A stretch of DNA of 31,274 nt from Dichloromethanomonas sp964477085 (lineage in GTDB: Bacteria; Bacillota; Desulfitobacteriia; Desulfitobacteriales; Syntrophobotulaceae): the NCBI GenBank assembly GCA_964477085.1, contig CAYZDF010000037.1, positions 1 to 31,274 of the forward strand, read 5' to 3'. Every line of letters begins with the position of its first letter. The first letter of the stretch is position 1. The position numbers and the translations under genes are program-made. The notes beneath the pieces were generated by a model. The model was not told where the DNA came from and did not search any database. It was given only the letters and a program-made list of their open reading frames with translations. Shown piece by piece: positions 7,891 through 15,881 of this stretch.

Positions 7891-8975
7891 AAATAGGGTT
7901 AATTGGTCTGCCATCTGTCGGTAAGACGTCACTTTTTAATCTTTTAACAGGTTCAGATATTGAGGTTAGCGGTTTTTCCAAAGGGAAAATTGAAGCTAAT
8001 ATGGGTATTGCCAAGATTCCGGATGAGCGAATTGATTTTCTGGCTGAGATGTATAAGCCTAAGAAGACTACCTTTGCCACCATTGAAGTAATCGATGTAC
8101 CCGGGCTTGTCCGGGGATCGAGTACCGGGAAGGGTGTAGGCAATCAATTCCTGGATAATATTCGAAAAGTAGATGCCCTTATTCACGTTTTACGTGCCTT
8201 TGAAGACCCCGGTGTGATCCATGACGAAGGCAGTATCGATCCGATGAGAGATATCGAAACCATCAATCTGGAGCTCCTCTTTGCCGATCTGGCGATCATC
8301 GAGAACCGGATTCAACGTATCCAGACTTCGAAGAAAGTAACCAAAGAAAACCTGGAAGAACTGGAAGTCTTGAAGAAATGCAAGGAAGGTTTGGATAGTG
8401 GACTTCTCATTCATAATCTGGATTTGAGTGAGGAAGAAAACGAATTGTTAAAGACGTTTTCTTTCCTGTCAGAAAAACCCATGATTCTGGTTGTGAACAT
8501 GGATGAAAACCAATTTATGAATAAAGATTACCCTTCTAAACAGGCGTTACTTGAATTTTCTCAGAGTGTCAACACACCAGTGATCGAACTATGCATCAAA
8601 ACGGAGTTGGAGATCAACCAACTCGATCCGGAAGATCGTAAGATTTTCATGGAAGATCTGGGGATTACAGAGTCAGGGATAGATAAGCTTTCGACGACTG
8701 CTTACGATCATTTAGGGTTGATTTCTTTCCTGACAGCCGGACAGGATGAGGTCAGAGCCTGGCCGATCCGAAAGAATACCACAGCACGGAAAGCTGCCGG
8801 AAAGATTCACTCCGATATTGAAAAAGGTTTTATCCGTGCCGAAGTATGCAAATTCCGTCATCTTAAAGAATACGGTTCTATGAACAAGGCTAAAGAGAAA
8901 GGCCTTGTCACCTTGGAAGGTAAAGAGTACATCGTGGAAGACGGAGATATTATTAACTTTAGGTTTAATGTCTGA
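7887..8975 (+). CDS. ychF: Ribosome-associated P-loop ATPase YchF/OLA1
   Basis: 362 residues, the standard length for YchF (363). An Obg-type G domain has P-loop GLPSVGKTS (7-15) and DVPGLVRG. The NKxD specificity motif is replaced by VNMDE, in keeping with YchF preferring ATP over GTP. The C-terminal TGS domain ends in the typical LVTLEGKEYIVEDGDIINFRFNV. YchF associates with ribosomes and is implicated in stress responses. The ATG at 7887 matches the family N-terminus (MKIGLIGLPSVGKT), but only weak Shine-Dalgarno sequence precedes it; translation is probably coupled to the leader frame at 7794-7890. Confidence 0.96.
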   Translation: MKIGLIGLPSVGKTSLFNLLTGSDIEVSGFSKGKIEANMGIAKIPDERIDFLAEMYKPKKTTFATIEVIDVPGLVRGSSTGKGVGNQFLDNIRKVDALIHVLRAFEDPGVIHDEGSIDPMRDIETINLELLFADLAIIENRIQRIQTSKKVTKENLEELEVLKKCKEGLDSGLLIHNLDLSEEENELLKTFSFLSEKPMILVVNMDENQFMNKDYPSKQALLEFSQSVNTPVIELCIKTELEINQLDPEDRKIFMEDLGITESGIDKLSTTAYDHLGLISFLTAGQDEVRAWPIRKNTTARKAAGKIHSDIEKGFIRAEVCKFRHLKEYGSMNKAKEKGLVTLEGKEYIVEDGDIINFRFNV

Positions 8976-9014
8976 TTTATCTATAATCACAATGAATAAC
9001 TGTCAGAGGTTTAA

Positions 9015-9908
9015 TCAATTCTTACAGCCGATTCTTTCCCCCATCAGGATACTTGTTTCTAACCCTTGAGACGTATTCGCAAGGATGTCATCGTCAATCT
9101 GTACCGTGTCTTTTTTTAACAACATAATGGTTGTGGAACCACCGAATTTAAAATACCCTTTCTCCGCACCTTTCTTGACATAGCTTTCGGCAGCATACGT
9201 CTGGATAATGGAACCGACACAGGTGGCACCCACTTCCACAAGTACCATATCGTCAAAATGATCGGACTTAAAGAGCGTCAGTTCTCGTTTGTTTTCACAA
9301 TATAATTTGGTAATCTTCTTCAAGGCAATGGGACTGACCGAATAATAGTGGCCATTGATCTTTCTAGGTTTAGAAGGGATACCGCTGTCCGAAAAATGAA
9401 AGCGGTGATAATCACTGGGACATAGTCGGACGATGATACAGATGCCTTTATCATAGCTGCAAGCAAGTTCTTGATCTTGCAGGAGATCAGACAACGAATA
9501 GGAATAACCTTTGACTTGTATCAGGTTATCCGCATCGATGTTCTCCCAAGCCAAAATTTTGCCATCAGCCGGCGAAACGAGGATATGAGGATCATCCTCA
9601 ATAGGCCTGGCTTCCGATTTTAATTCTCTGGTAAAGAAATCATTAAACGTACCATAGGAGTGAATATCCTCCTTTTTGGCTTCCAGCATATTGATATGCA
9701 TGCTGGTGATAAAACCCTCGATCTTTCTGTGGCTTAGAGGCAGGTCTTGCAGCCAGCCGTAAAAGGATGAAAAGAGTTTTCTTTTCAGAAAGGATTCCAG
9801 CAAGAACGGGCCAGTTTTGGACTCATAGACCCACTTAAGGTATTTGTCCCCAAAGATTAACTCTTCTTTTATTTCTCTGGTTTTTCTGTCCATATATCGG
9901 ATTGTCAT
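9015..9908 (-). CDS. psd: Phosphatidylserine decarboxylase proenzyme
   Basis: 297-residue pyruvoyl-dependent enzyme converting phosphatidylserine to phosphatidylethanolamine at the membrane. Seen: SPADGKI (catalytic Asp115 region), DYHRFH (His168), and the self-cleavage motif FGGST with the predicted cut between Gly257 and Ser258; the Ser becomes the pyruvoyl group of the small alpha chain. It belongs to the larger class II-like type found in Clostridia (about 295 residues). In-frame TTG 9935 and ATG 9923 are possible starts, but ATG 9908 has GGGGGT 7 nt upstream and gives the family length. No phosphatidylserine synthase (pssA) is adjacent. Confidence 0.93.
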   Translation of the reverse strand: MTIRYMDRKTREIKEELIFGDKYLKWVYESKTGPFLLESFLKRKLFSSFYGWLQDLPLSHRKIEGFITSMHINMLEAKKEDIHSYGTFNDFFTRELKSEARPIEDDPHILVSPADGKILAWENIDADNLIQVKGYSYSLSDLLQDQELACSYDKGICIIVRLCPSDYHRFHFSDSGIPSKPRKINGHYYSVSPIALKKITKLYCENKRELTLFKSDHFDDMVLVEVGATCVGSIIQTYAAESYVKKGAEKGYFKFGGSTTIMLLKKDTVQIDDDILANTSQGLETSILMGERIGCKN

Positions 9909-9984
9909 TGAGCTGACCCCCATGAAAAGAATCAAGACGGCATGATTGAATTTATGACTTACTGATCTGTAGATTAGTATACCA

Positions 9985-10256
9985 TATTTCGTGCCGTTAT
10001 TAGACTATCCCTAAGGGGGCAGAGATGAAACGGATCAATCTTGACGTCATCAAGGACGCCTTCTGGAAAAAGGGTATCAGGCGAGATTTATAGATCGTCT
10101 AAAGCCGGAATATCACTTTATTCGTCTTAAGTTTTTTGAACATGAATTGAGTTAAAATTCTAATTGCTCAAAAGTATACTTAAAAATGCCCGTATGCTAA
10201 TAGATCACATTATAAGTCCTGTAGGAGTTAGCTTTTCTTTCCTACAGGACTTTTTT
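9985..10256 (+). other. Intergenic stretch with a 22-codon frame and an orphan terminator
   Basis: Between psd and the BON gene (both leftward) sits a rightward-oriented terminator with no obvious gene before it. The only candidate is ATG 10025-TAG 10093 (MKRINLDVIKDAFWKKGI...), which has an AGGGGGCAG ribosome site. It could encode a 22-residue peptide, be the stump of a lost gene, or the region could give a small RNA. Confidence 0.35.
10214..10256 (+). terminator. Strong Rho-independent terminator
   Basis: Perfect 12-bp stem AAGTCCTGTAGG (10214-10225) / CCTACAGGACTT (10241-10252), then a run of six T starting within the stem end. The minus-strand side lacks a T run, so it acts rightward. 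Shares its stem core with the terminator at 6590. Confidence 0.85.
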
Positions 10257-10302
10257 GGGGATGGATATCTGCTATTCAGGTAAATTGACAATCTTATAGG
10301 GA

Positions 10303-10845
10303 TTATTCATCATCATTTCTGACTTGACTATGGAGAATTTCTTCTGAGCTTAATTCACGATTATGTTTGAATTTGACTTGGGAGATTACCTTCTTTACAC
10401 CCCGGGCTTTTGAGGCATCTTCTATCGCAGCTTTGACTTCTTCTTTATTATCTGTTTCACCGACCAGAAAAACGTTACCATGAGAGCTTTTGGCCCCAAT
10501 ATGTTTCATATCCACTCTTGGATCAGCATTAAGCTCTTCTGATACTTCAAACTCTACTCCTCGGTCTGTAATGGGCCCATCGGTAGACATTGTCAGATTA
10601 TTAACCAGGTGACTGACATTGGAAACGTTTTTGACGATTCGATCCAGTCTTTCTTTATCTGCCAGGGTATCGACTACACCCACTAACTGTACTTCACCTT
10701 CTATGACATCAATATTGACATCATAGAGCTCGCTTAATTCAAAATCTCTTTCGATAGCATCCTCAACACGCCTTTTAAGTTCCTCATCCTTGGAATGAGC
10801 ATCTCCAACCATTCTTCTCATTTGTTTCTCTTTGGAATTAGTCAT
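10303..10845 (-). CDS. BON-domain protein (two BON repeats)
   Basis: 180 residues, highly charged, without signal peptide or membrane helix. Two BON (bacterial OsmY and nodulation) domains can be traced: one at about 23-90 (LKRRVEDAIERDFELS ... IDVIEGEVQLVGVVDTLADKERLDRIV) and one at about 100-165 (GNVFLVGETDNKEEVKAAIEDASKARGVKKVISQV). BON domains bind lipid or partner proteins; the cytoplasmic or spore role of this type is unknown. ATG 10845 is preceded by AAGGAG with 8-nt spacing. It is monocistronic by position, divergent from the ymaF-like gene. Confidence 0.8.
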   Translation of the reverse strand: MTNSKEKQMRRMVGDAHSKDEELKRRVEDAIERDFELSELYDVNIDVIEGEVQLVGVVDTLADKERLDRIVKNVSNVSHLVNNLTMSTDGPITDRGVEFEVSEELNADPRVDMKHIGAKSSHGNVFLVGETDNKEEVKAAIEDASKARGVKKVISQVKFKHNRELSSEEILHSQVRNDDE

Positions 10846-11017
10846 ATGGCTTACTCCTTTTTAGGCATATTTGTTTATTTAGTATCCCCACAGATATCTG
10901 AGACTATTTATTTGAAAAAATCTTTTTGCACATCTGTCAAACCAGTCGTAAAAAGGGACTACGACAGCGAGACCAAATGCTGATCTCTCTCATATCATAA
11001 ACAGAGGGGGGAAGTAT

Positions 11018-11332
11018 ATGGGAAATATGAGAAAGAGTCCGATGGATCATAACCATGGCAGTGTTACACATACATCGTGTGACGATAACCATTCCCATCA
11101 ATGTTTGGATGTTTCGGGTCCTGCGATACCTGCGGGAGAAAGTCACGTTCATTATTCAGAAGGCTTTGTTGTCTATGAATACGGGCATGCTCATTATTAT
11201 CAGGCGACATCGGGTCCTTCTATCCCGACGGCCAATGGTTCACATGTTCATTACTGGGATTTTTACACCACTGTCAATGACGGTCACAGACACCGTACCA
11301 AAGGATTGGATATGCCAGCACCAGGGATTTGA
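11018..11332 (+). CDS. YmaF-family His-rich protein
   Basis: 104 residues with about 18 His. The sequence holds two obvious internal repeats, SGPAIPAGESHVHYSEGF...GHAHYYQA and SGPSIPTANGSHVHYWDF...GHRHRTKG, each with HVHY and GHxH clusters, the signature of the YmaF family. Spore-forming Bacillota carry this family and its role is not established; the His pattern suggests metal binding. ATG 11018 follows GAGGGGGG. No signal peptide. A perfect 14-bp-stem terminator lies downstream (11453-11490). Confidence 0.82.
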   Translation: MGNMRKSPMDHNHGSVTHTSCDDNHSHQCLDVSGPAIPAGESHVHYSEGFVVYEYGHAHYYQATSGPSIPTANGSHVHYWDFYTTVNDGHRHRTKGLDMPAPGI

Positions 11333-11669
11333 CCCCCTTATCCAATCTACTTCTTACAGCCTCAATGAAGGGCAATAAAGAGCAAGTTACATCCTACTTA
11401 TTAGAATAATCGCCTGAAAACTATCTAACTCAATACAGCAACCACAACCGTTACTTGAGTTTTATCATGCCGATAAAACTCAAGTTTTTATCTTTAGAGG
11501 TGGAAGGTATTCCCATATATAAAGCGAATTAGAATGTATTGTCTATTATATAAAGATTGTCTTATTTATTAAGATCAAAGAACTGCACACAGCAAGACAT
11601 TGGTGCTTAGAGATTCTCATAATATTTGGGGGGTAAGAAACTAACAGGTCTAAAAAAGGAGGACACATT
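11333..11669. other. Intergenic region between ymaF-like gene and secreted protein gene
   Basis: It contains the terminator at 11453-11490 and, after it, AT-rich sequence that should hold the promoter of the 11670 gene. No reading frame with a ribosome site was found. AAAAAGGAGG at 11652-11661 is the ribosome site of the next gene. Confidence 0.5.
11453..11490 (+). terminator. Rho-independent terminator
   Basis: Perfect 14-bp stem, ACTTGAGTTTTATC (11453-11466) and GATAAAACTCAAGT (11472-11485), with loop ATGCC and a T-rich tail. It terminates the ymaF-like transcript. Confidence 0.88.
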
Positions 11670-12869
11670 TTGAAAAAGACAACGGCCCTTTTTCTTAGCA
11701 TTCTATTAGTGTTAACTTACTTAAGTTTTATTGATCAAGATCATGTCGTATCTTCCAACACGGATATCAGTAAAATCTCTATCCCGATGATTCAAGAGAA
11801 AAGCCAAGGGGTTACCGAATACGCTTATAGGTCAGAGAGTAAAGGAAAACAGAACCTACCCATAGCTTTTGAACATAAAGTCTGGGTTAAAGACCATCAA
11901 GCAAGGATAGAAGTACGGGCGTCAAACCCTCAATCTCCTTCGGATACTCTGGGTATGTTAGTGGATGAGGATTCCGGACAAGTCATTATGTATAACATCA
12001 AAAGTCCTCGTCAACAGGGTTCAGCTTCAAGCACAATAGCCGTAGGACGACTGGAAGATATCCGCAAGCAAACCTTTCTAAGTGTAATTGATAATTTGCA
12101 ACCCGATGAAACAAAGATCCTTGGCTTGGAAAGAATCTTCAACCGACAATGCCTTGTGCTTCAACATAAAGACAAAAAAATATTCATTGACCCCCAGAAT
12201 TTTGTTCCTGTGCGTGAAGAGGATAAACGGATGATCACTGACTACCTGGATGTCCGGGTGGGCCCCGGTTCGGTTGAGGCCAAGGAATTAGAGATGCCTG
12301 ATAACGCTACCTTGGTGAGTGAGGCGCAAGAACCGCCACCTAAAATACCGGATTTTCCTAATGTCAGTGCTCCTTATTCCAAATACAAAGCATTAACGAA
12401 AGAACAGTTGGATGATTATCTGAATGATAAAAAGATTACTCCCCTCGCTGTTCGAAATATTGGCTTGTTGACCATCGTCCTCTGTGAAACCGATACGGAG
12501 AGGGTGACTTATTGTTTAACTGCGAATCCAGATGGCAAGATCGAAGAATCCCAGGGTGCGAGCAGCAACAACTCCGATATTGTTCCTGTATCCATCAAGA
12601 GTGGGGGAGGTTATTCTCAGGACATCGGAACATATAGTTATATTGCGGTTATTTTCAATGATGTCCATATTCAAAATGAAGCTGCAACTATCGAAATAAT
12701 CCAGCTAGGCAAGGTCATCATAACTGAAGCGCTTAATAAACAAAAAGGAGTAATTATCCCTGGTCAGTTAAAAATAATGGGAGAAGATAAGACTAACGTC
12801 ATTATCCGAAGTCAGGATGGAAAAGAATTATATAACTCGGAAGAGAGTATCAAGAAACCCATGGAGTAA
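11670..12869 (+). CDS. Secreted protein of unknown function
   Basis: 399 residues. The N-terminus is a clear signal peptide: KKTTALFLSILLVLTYLSF after a TTG start, with AAAGGAGG about 8 nt upstream. There is no lipobox Cys, so it is a cleaved or membrane-anchored exoprotein. The first half after the signal is beta-rich (HKVWVKDHQARIEVRA, LGMLVDEDSGQVIMYN, QCLVLQHKDKKIFIDPQNFVPV) and reminiscent of LolA/RseB-like sheets that sense or carry lipids; this resemblance is by pattern only. The C-terminal ~120 residues form a second beta-rich part. Neighbours give no functional hint. Confidence 0.75.
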   Translation: MKKTTALFLSILLVLTYLSFIDQDHVVSSNTDISKISIPMIQEKSQGVTEYAYRSESKGKQNLPIAFEHKVWVKDHQARIEVRASNPQSPSDTLGMLVDEDSGQVIMYNIKSPRQQGSASSTIAVGRLEDIRKQTFLSVIDNLQPDETKILGLERIFNRQCLVLQHKDKKIFIDPQNFVPVREEDKRMITDYLDVRVGPGSVEAKELEMPDNATLVSEAQEPPPKIPDFPNVSAPYSKYKALTKEQLDDYLNDKKITPLAVRNIGLLTIVLCETDTERVTYCLTANPDGKIEESQGASSNNSDIVPVSIKSGGGYSQDIGTYSYIAVIFNDVHIQNEAATIEIIQLGKVIITEALNKQKGVIIPGQLKIMGEDKTNVIIRSQDGKELYNSEESIKKPME

Positions 12870-12948
12870 AGAAGAGTATCAAAAAAACCATGAGCAAATT
12901 ACAATGTCTAACTGGAACTAAACTGTTTATGTCCTTGATACTGCTTAA

Positions 12949-12990
12949 GAAGCATGTGTCCATATAGATACATGCTTCCTCTTATTTACT
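12949..12990 (+). terminator. Probable terminator between convergent genes
   Basis: Inverted repeat GAAGCATGT (12949-12957) / ACATGCTTC (12970-12978) followed by CTCTTATTT. The T tract is imperfect. It sits between the convergent 11670 and 13060 genes. Confidence 0.6.
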
Positions 12991-13059
12991 TCCAAAATCA
13001 AATTAAATTCCAAAAACTTAAATCCCGAAACTCAACTAAAATAAATTGTATAATGCTAT

Positions 13060-13311
13060 TCAGTGGAGTATGGTGATGGTTTTCGTATCTTCATCAATAC
13101 TGATATACCCATGCTCTTTGAGATTGGTCAGCCAGGTGGAGATCTGTTCGATGGAATCGAGAAGATGATTCTTGAAATCTATCTCTGAACCAGCAAGATT
13201 AAGAATGGAATAAACACCGGCTTCAGGAGCAGTTAAGGTCTTACTGAAAATCATGTTTCTAAGAATCATTTCATCATTTCCGCGTGTATTCTGAATGTGG
13301 TATTTCATCAT
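13060..13311 (-). CDS. Small winged-helix-like protein, 83 aa
   Basis: The product begins MMKYHIQNTRGNDEMILRNM and contains a segment resembling a winged-helix DNA-binding fold: helices (TAPEAGVYSILNLAG; LDSIEQISTWLTNLKEHGYI) followed by a beta-wing (SIDEDTKTITIL). No cysteine. The ATG pair at 13311/13308 is preceded by AAAGGAGAG. Such short proteins are often transcription-factor-like, but no exact family is recognised. It stands alone, convergent with the secreted-protein gene and divergent from the pseudouridine synthase. Confidence 0.65.
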   Translation of the reverse strand: MMKYHIQNTRGNDEMILRNMIFSKTLTAPEAGVYSILNLAGSEIDFKNHLLDSIEQISTWLTNLKEHGYISIDEDTKTITILH

Positions 13312-13495
13312 GTTAAGCTCTCCTTTAAAGTGATTTAATATGAAGGATTACGTAGTCAGTTTAGTATTTGAAATAATCGGGCATTTATTCCACTGCAATC
13401 TTAATTGATGTCTTTGCCTAACGAGGGGAAGTCTAGTAAAATAAGAAAAATACATGATATACCAAACACTAATAGCTTACTGAGAAAGGGAAAAC

Positions 13496-14392
13496 ATGAA
13501 GTCGTATCAAACCTATCCGGTTCAAAATGAACACCAGGGCCTGACTGTCGAAGAATACCTGAAAAGAGTACTCCAGTATTCCGGCCGCAAACTTCAAAAA
13601 CTCACCAGGCATAAGGGCATTCTGCTTAATAAGAAAACGGTCTTTCTTCAGAAGAAGGTAAAAACAGGAGATATTCTCAGTGTCTTAATACAGGAAGATC
13701 TGTCTTATGGTGTTTTACCTGAAGAGGGTATAGTCGATATCTTGTATGAGGATGCTCATATTATCGTGTTAAACAAGCCTGCGAAAATGCTGGTTCATCC
13801 TGCCGGTCAGACAACCCACGGGACATTGGCAAACTATCTGGCCTATTACTTTCATCAGAAAAGGGAGATATTTACGATCCGCCCCTTGCATCGTCTTGAC
13901 AGGGATACATCAGGATGTGTGGTGTTTGCCAAAGACAGCCAGACGCAGTCACTTTTGGAACAACAATTACAGCAAGGATCTTTAAAACGTCTCTACTATG
14001 CACTGGTAGAGGGTCATGTTGAACCTCAGGAAGAAACTATTGACCTCCCTCTGGGAGTCCATCCCAAGATGCCTAATCGCCGTATCGTCAGCCAGGAGGG
14101 AGAGAGAGCTGTCACTCATTATCGAACGATAAGCATGGATAAGATTACAAGCATGGATAAGATCTCATTGTTAGAACTGAATCTGGAGACGGGCCGAACG
14201 CACCAGATACGGGTTCATCTGGCTTATATCGGTCATCCAGTACTCGGTGATACCATGTACGGAAGACGCTCTCCCCTTATCTCGCGCCAAGCACTTCATG
14301 CCCATACCATTATGTTTACGCACCCGCACACAGGAGCACCCATTACGGTCAGTGCTCCTGTATCCGAAGATTTTAAGAATATTATCGGTTAA
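13496..14392 (+). CDS. RluA-family pseudouridine synthase
   Basis: 298-residue enzyme that isomerises uridine to pseudouridine in RNA (probably rRNA). An S4-like RNA-binding domain spans about 1-65 (LTVEEYLKRVLQYSGRKLQKL), followed by the catalytic domain with VLNKPAKMLVHPA and the RluA/RluD motif RPLHRLDRDTSG; the catalytic Asp is Asp135. LETGRTHQIRVHLAYIGHPVLGD is also diagnostic. ATG 13496 follows GAGAAAGGG. Oddity: a perfect-start 18-nt tandem repeat (14132-14167) produces SMDKITSMDKIS in a surface loop. The exact target site in RNA cannot be told from sequence. Confidence 0.93.
   Translation: MKSYQTYPVQNEHQGLTVEEYLKRVLQYSGRKLQKLTRHKGILLNKKTVFLQKKVKTGDILSVLIQEDLSYGVLPEEGIVDILYEDAHIIVLNKPAKMLVHPAGQTTHGTLANYLAYYFHQKREIFTIRPLHRLDRDTSGCVVFAKDSQTQSLLEQQLQQGSLKRLYYALVEGHVEPQEETIDLPLGVHPKMPNRRIVSQEGERAVTHYRTISMDKITSMDKISLLELNLETGRTHQIRVHLAYIGHPVLGDTMYGRRSPLISRQALHAHTIMFTHPHTGAPITVSAPVSEDFKNIIG
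14132..14167 (+). repeat. 18-nt in-frame tandem duplication inside the pseudouridine synthase gene
   Basis: Two adjacent units, 14132-14149 and 14150-14167, share the first 14 nt (AGCATGGATAAGAT) and differ only near their ends. They encode SMDKIT then SMDKIS. Confidence 0.8.
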
Positions 14393-14473
14393 TACTGCAT
14401 CCTATGTTTAACACTTTCTTTACAGTTTCATATTTTATCCAGAATGGGATGTTTTTCGTTAATTTATATTAAA

Positions 14474-14531
14474 AACCTAGGTTATGTGTTATATTATCTA
14501 GAGACCGTTATTGATTTCTAAATCATTTAGA
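14474..14531 (+). promoter_or_regulatory. Two palindromes upstream of the Rrf2 gene
   Basis: AACCTAGGTT (14474-14483, perfect) and TCTAAAT-C-ATTTAGA (14517-14531, perfect) lie in the short leader before the regulator gene. They are candidate operators, most likely for autoregulation by the Rrf2 protein. A TATATT -10-like element lies at about 14490-14495. Confidence 0.45.
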
Positions 14532-14563
14532 TCATAGTTGCAGCCTAGAAAGGAGGGATTGTT

Positions 14564-15010
14564 TTGAAGATCTCTACTAAAGGGCGATATGGGCTTAGGG
14601 CTGTTCTGGATATCGCACTTAATGAACATCTGGGGCCTGTTACAATTCATAGTATTGCCAAACGACAGGAAATATCCGAGCGTTATTTGGAACAGCTTCT
14701 AATCTCTCTGAAGCAGAATGGGCTGATTAAAAGTATCCGTGGCTTTCAGGGCGGGTATATCCTGAATAAAGAACCCCAGGGTATCACAGTAGCCGATATC
14801 GTCACGGCCTTAGAGGGACCCATTTTGCTTGTTGAATGTGTAAACGATGCTAAACCAGGTTCCTGCTCCCGCGTTGAATTTTGTGTCACGAGGAAAGTCT
14901 GGCAAGATCTACAAAGCTCAATCACCGAACTCTTAAGCTCTTATAGCCTGGAGGATCTTTTGATCGAGACCAAAAAAAATCAGGAAGAGGGTCATCATTA
15001 CTGTATTTAA
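14564..15010 (+). CDS. Rrf2-family transcriptional regulator (IscR/CymR-like)
   Basis: 148 residues. An N-terminal winged helix (MKISTKGRYGLRAVLDIAL, then a recognition helix in SERYLEQLLISLKQNGLI and the wing RGFQGGY) is followed by a cluster of three Cys, Cys92, Cys101 and Cys107, in the position where IscR-type members bind a [2Fe-2S] cluster. That points to an iron-sulfur sensing regulator rather than CymR, which lacks these Cys. Start is TTG 14564 behind AAAGGAGGG. It opens an operon with a sulfurtransferase (larE-like) and metA, so control of sulfur amino acid or Fe-S supply is the likely role (inference). Confidence 0.9.
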   Translation: MKISTKGRYGLRAVLDIALNEHLGPVTIHSIAKRQEISERYLEQLLISLKQNGLIKSIRGFQGGYILNKEPQGITVADIVTALEGPILLVECVNDAKPGSCSRVEFCVTRKVWQDLQSSITELLSSYSLEDLLIETKKNQEEGHHYCI

Positions 15011-15051
15011 GACATAACGTCAAACAACATGTGTATAGAGGTAGGACTTCA

Positions 15052-15867
15052 ATGGATTATCGTGAAAAACTGGAGTCATTGAAAAAAGACTTAAAAGAGA
15101 TGGGTAAAGTATTAGTCGCCTTTTCCGGAGGCGTAGACAGTACATTTCTTTTGAAAATGGCTCAGGTAGTTCTCGGAGAACAGGTTGTCGCGGTGACCGC
15201 TCAGTCTTCTATTTTCCCTAAGAGAGAAATAAGAGAGGCACGTTTGTTTTGTGAGGAGCAGGGGATAAGCTCCTTGACTTTGAAGTGCAGTGAACTTGAA
15301 GAGCCGGAGTTTATCCTAAACCCCTTAAACAGGTGTTATCTGTGTAAGAAGCGTCTGTTTTCAGATATAGTGGAGATTGCCAAAACTCGTGGCGTTTCTC
15401 ACATTCTCGAAGGATCAAATCTTGATGATTTGGATGATTATCGTCCTGGGAGGGAAGCTTTAAAGGAACTGAATATCAAAAGCCCTCTGCTCAAAGCTCG
15501 GTTAACAAAGCAAGAGATCCGTCTTCTCTCTCAGGAATTAGATCTCCCGACCTGGGATAAGCCATCTTTTGCTTGTCTCGTTTCCAGGATCCCCTATGGG
15601 GAAATAATCACGCAAGAGAAGTTAAACATGATCGAATCAGCAGAGCAATTCCTTCTGGATCATGGCTTTAAACAGGTGCGCGTCCGACACCATGGAGAAG
15701 TTGCCAGAATAGAGGTCTCTCCCGAGGACATTAACCGCATCATTGAACCGCACTTGGCCCAGAAGATTTATAAGTTTTTCGTGGATATTGGTTTTTTCTA
15801 CACCGCTCTAGATATAAAAGGGTACAGAACTGGAAGTATGAATGAAAAGAAAGTGGACTGCGTATAG
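15052..15867 (+). CDS. larE: ATP-dependent sacrificial sulfur transferase (LarE family)
   Basis: 271-residue PP-loop protein. The pyrophosphatase loop SGGVDS is at 25-30, and a CxxC (Cys95, Cys98) lies in LNRCYLCKK. The conserved SFACLVSRIPYG holds Cys175, equivalent to the sacrificial Cys176 of Lactobacillus LarE that donates sulfur to the nickel-pincer nucleotide cofactor of lactate racemase. No larB, larC or larA is nearby; instead it sits between an Rrf2 regulator and metA (14 nt gap to metA), so a role in another sulfur transfer is possible. An upstream in-frame GTG 15031 exists, but GAGGTAGG before ATG 15052 marks the real start. Confidence 0.88.
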   Translation: MDYREKLESLKKDLKEMGKVLVAFSGGVDSTFLLKMAQVVLGEQVVAVTAQSSIFPKREIREARLFCEEQGISSLTLKCSELEEPEFILNPLNRCYLCKKRLFSDIVEIAKTRGVSHILEGSNLDDLDDYRPGREALKELNIKSPLLKARLTKQEIRLLSQELDLPTWDKPSFACLVSRIPYGEIITQEKLNMIESAEQFLLDHGFKQVRVRHHGEVARIEVSPEDINRIIEPHLAQKIYKFFVDIGFFYTALDIKGYRTGSMNEKKVDCV

Positions 15868-15881
15868 AGGAGGAACTAAAA

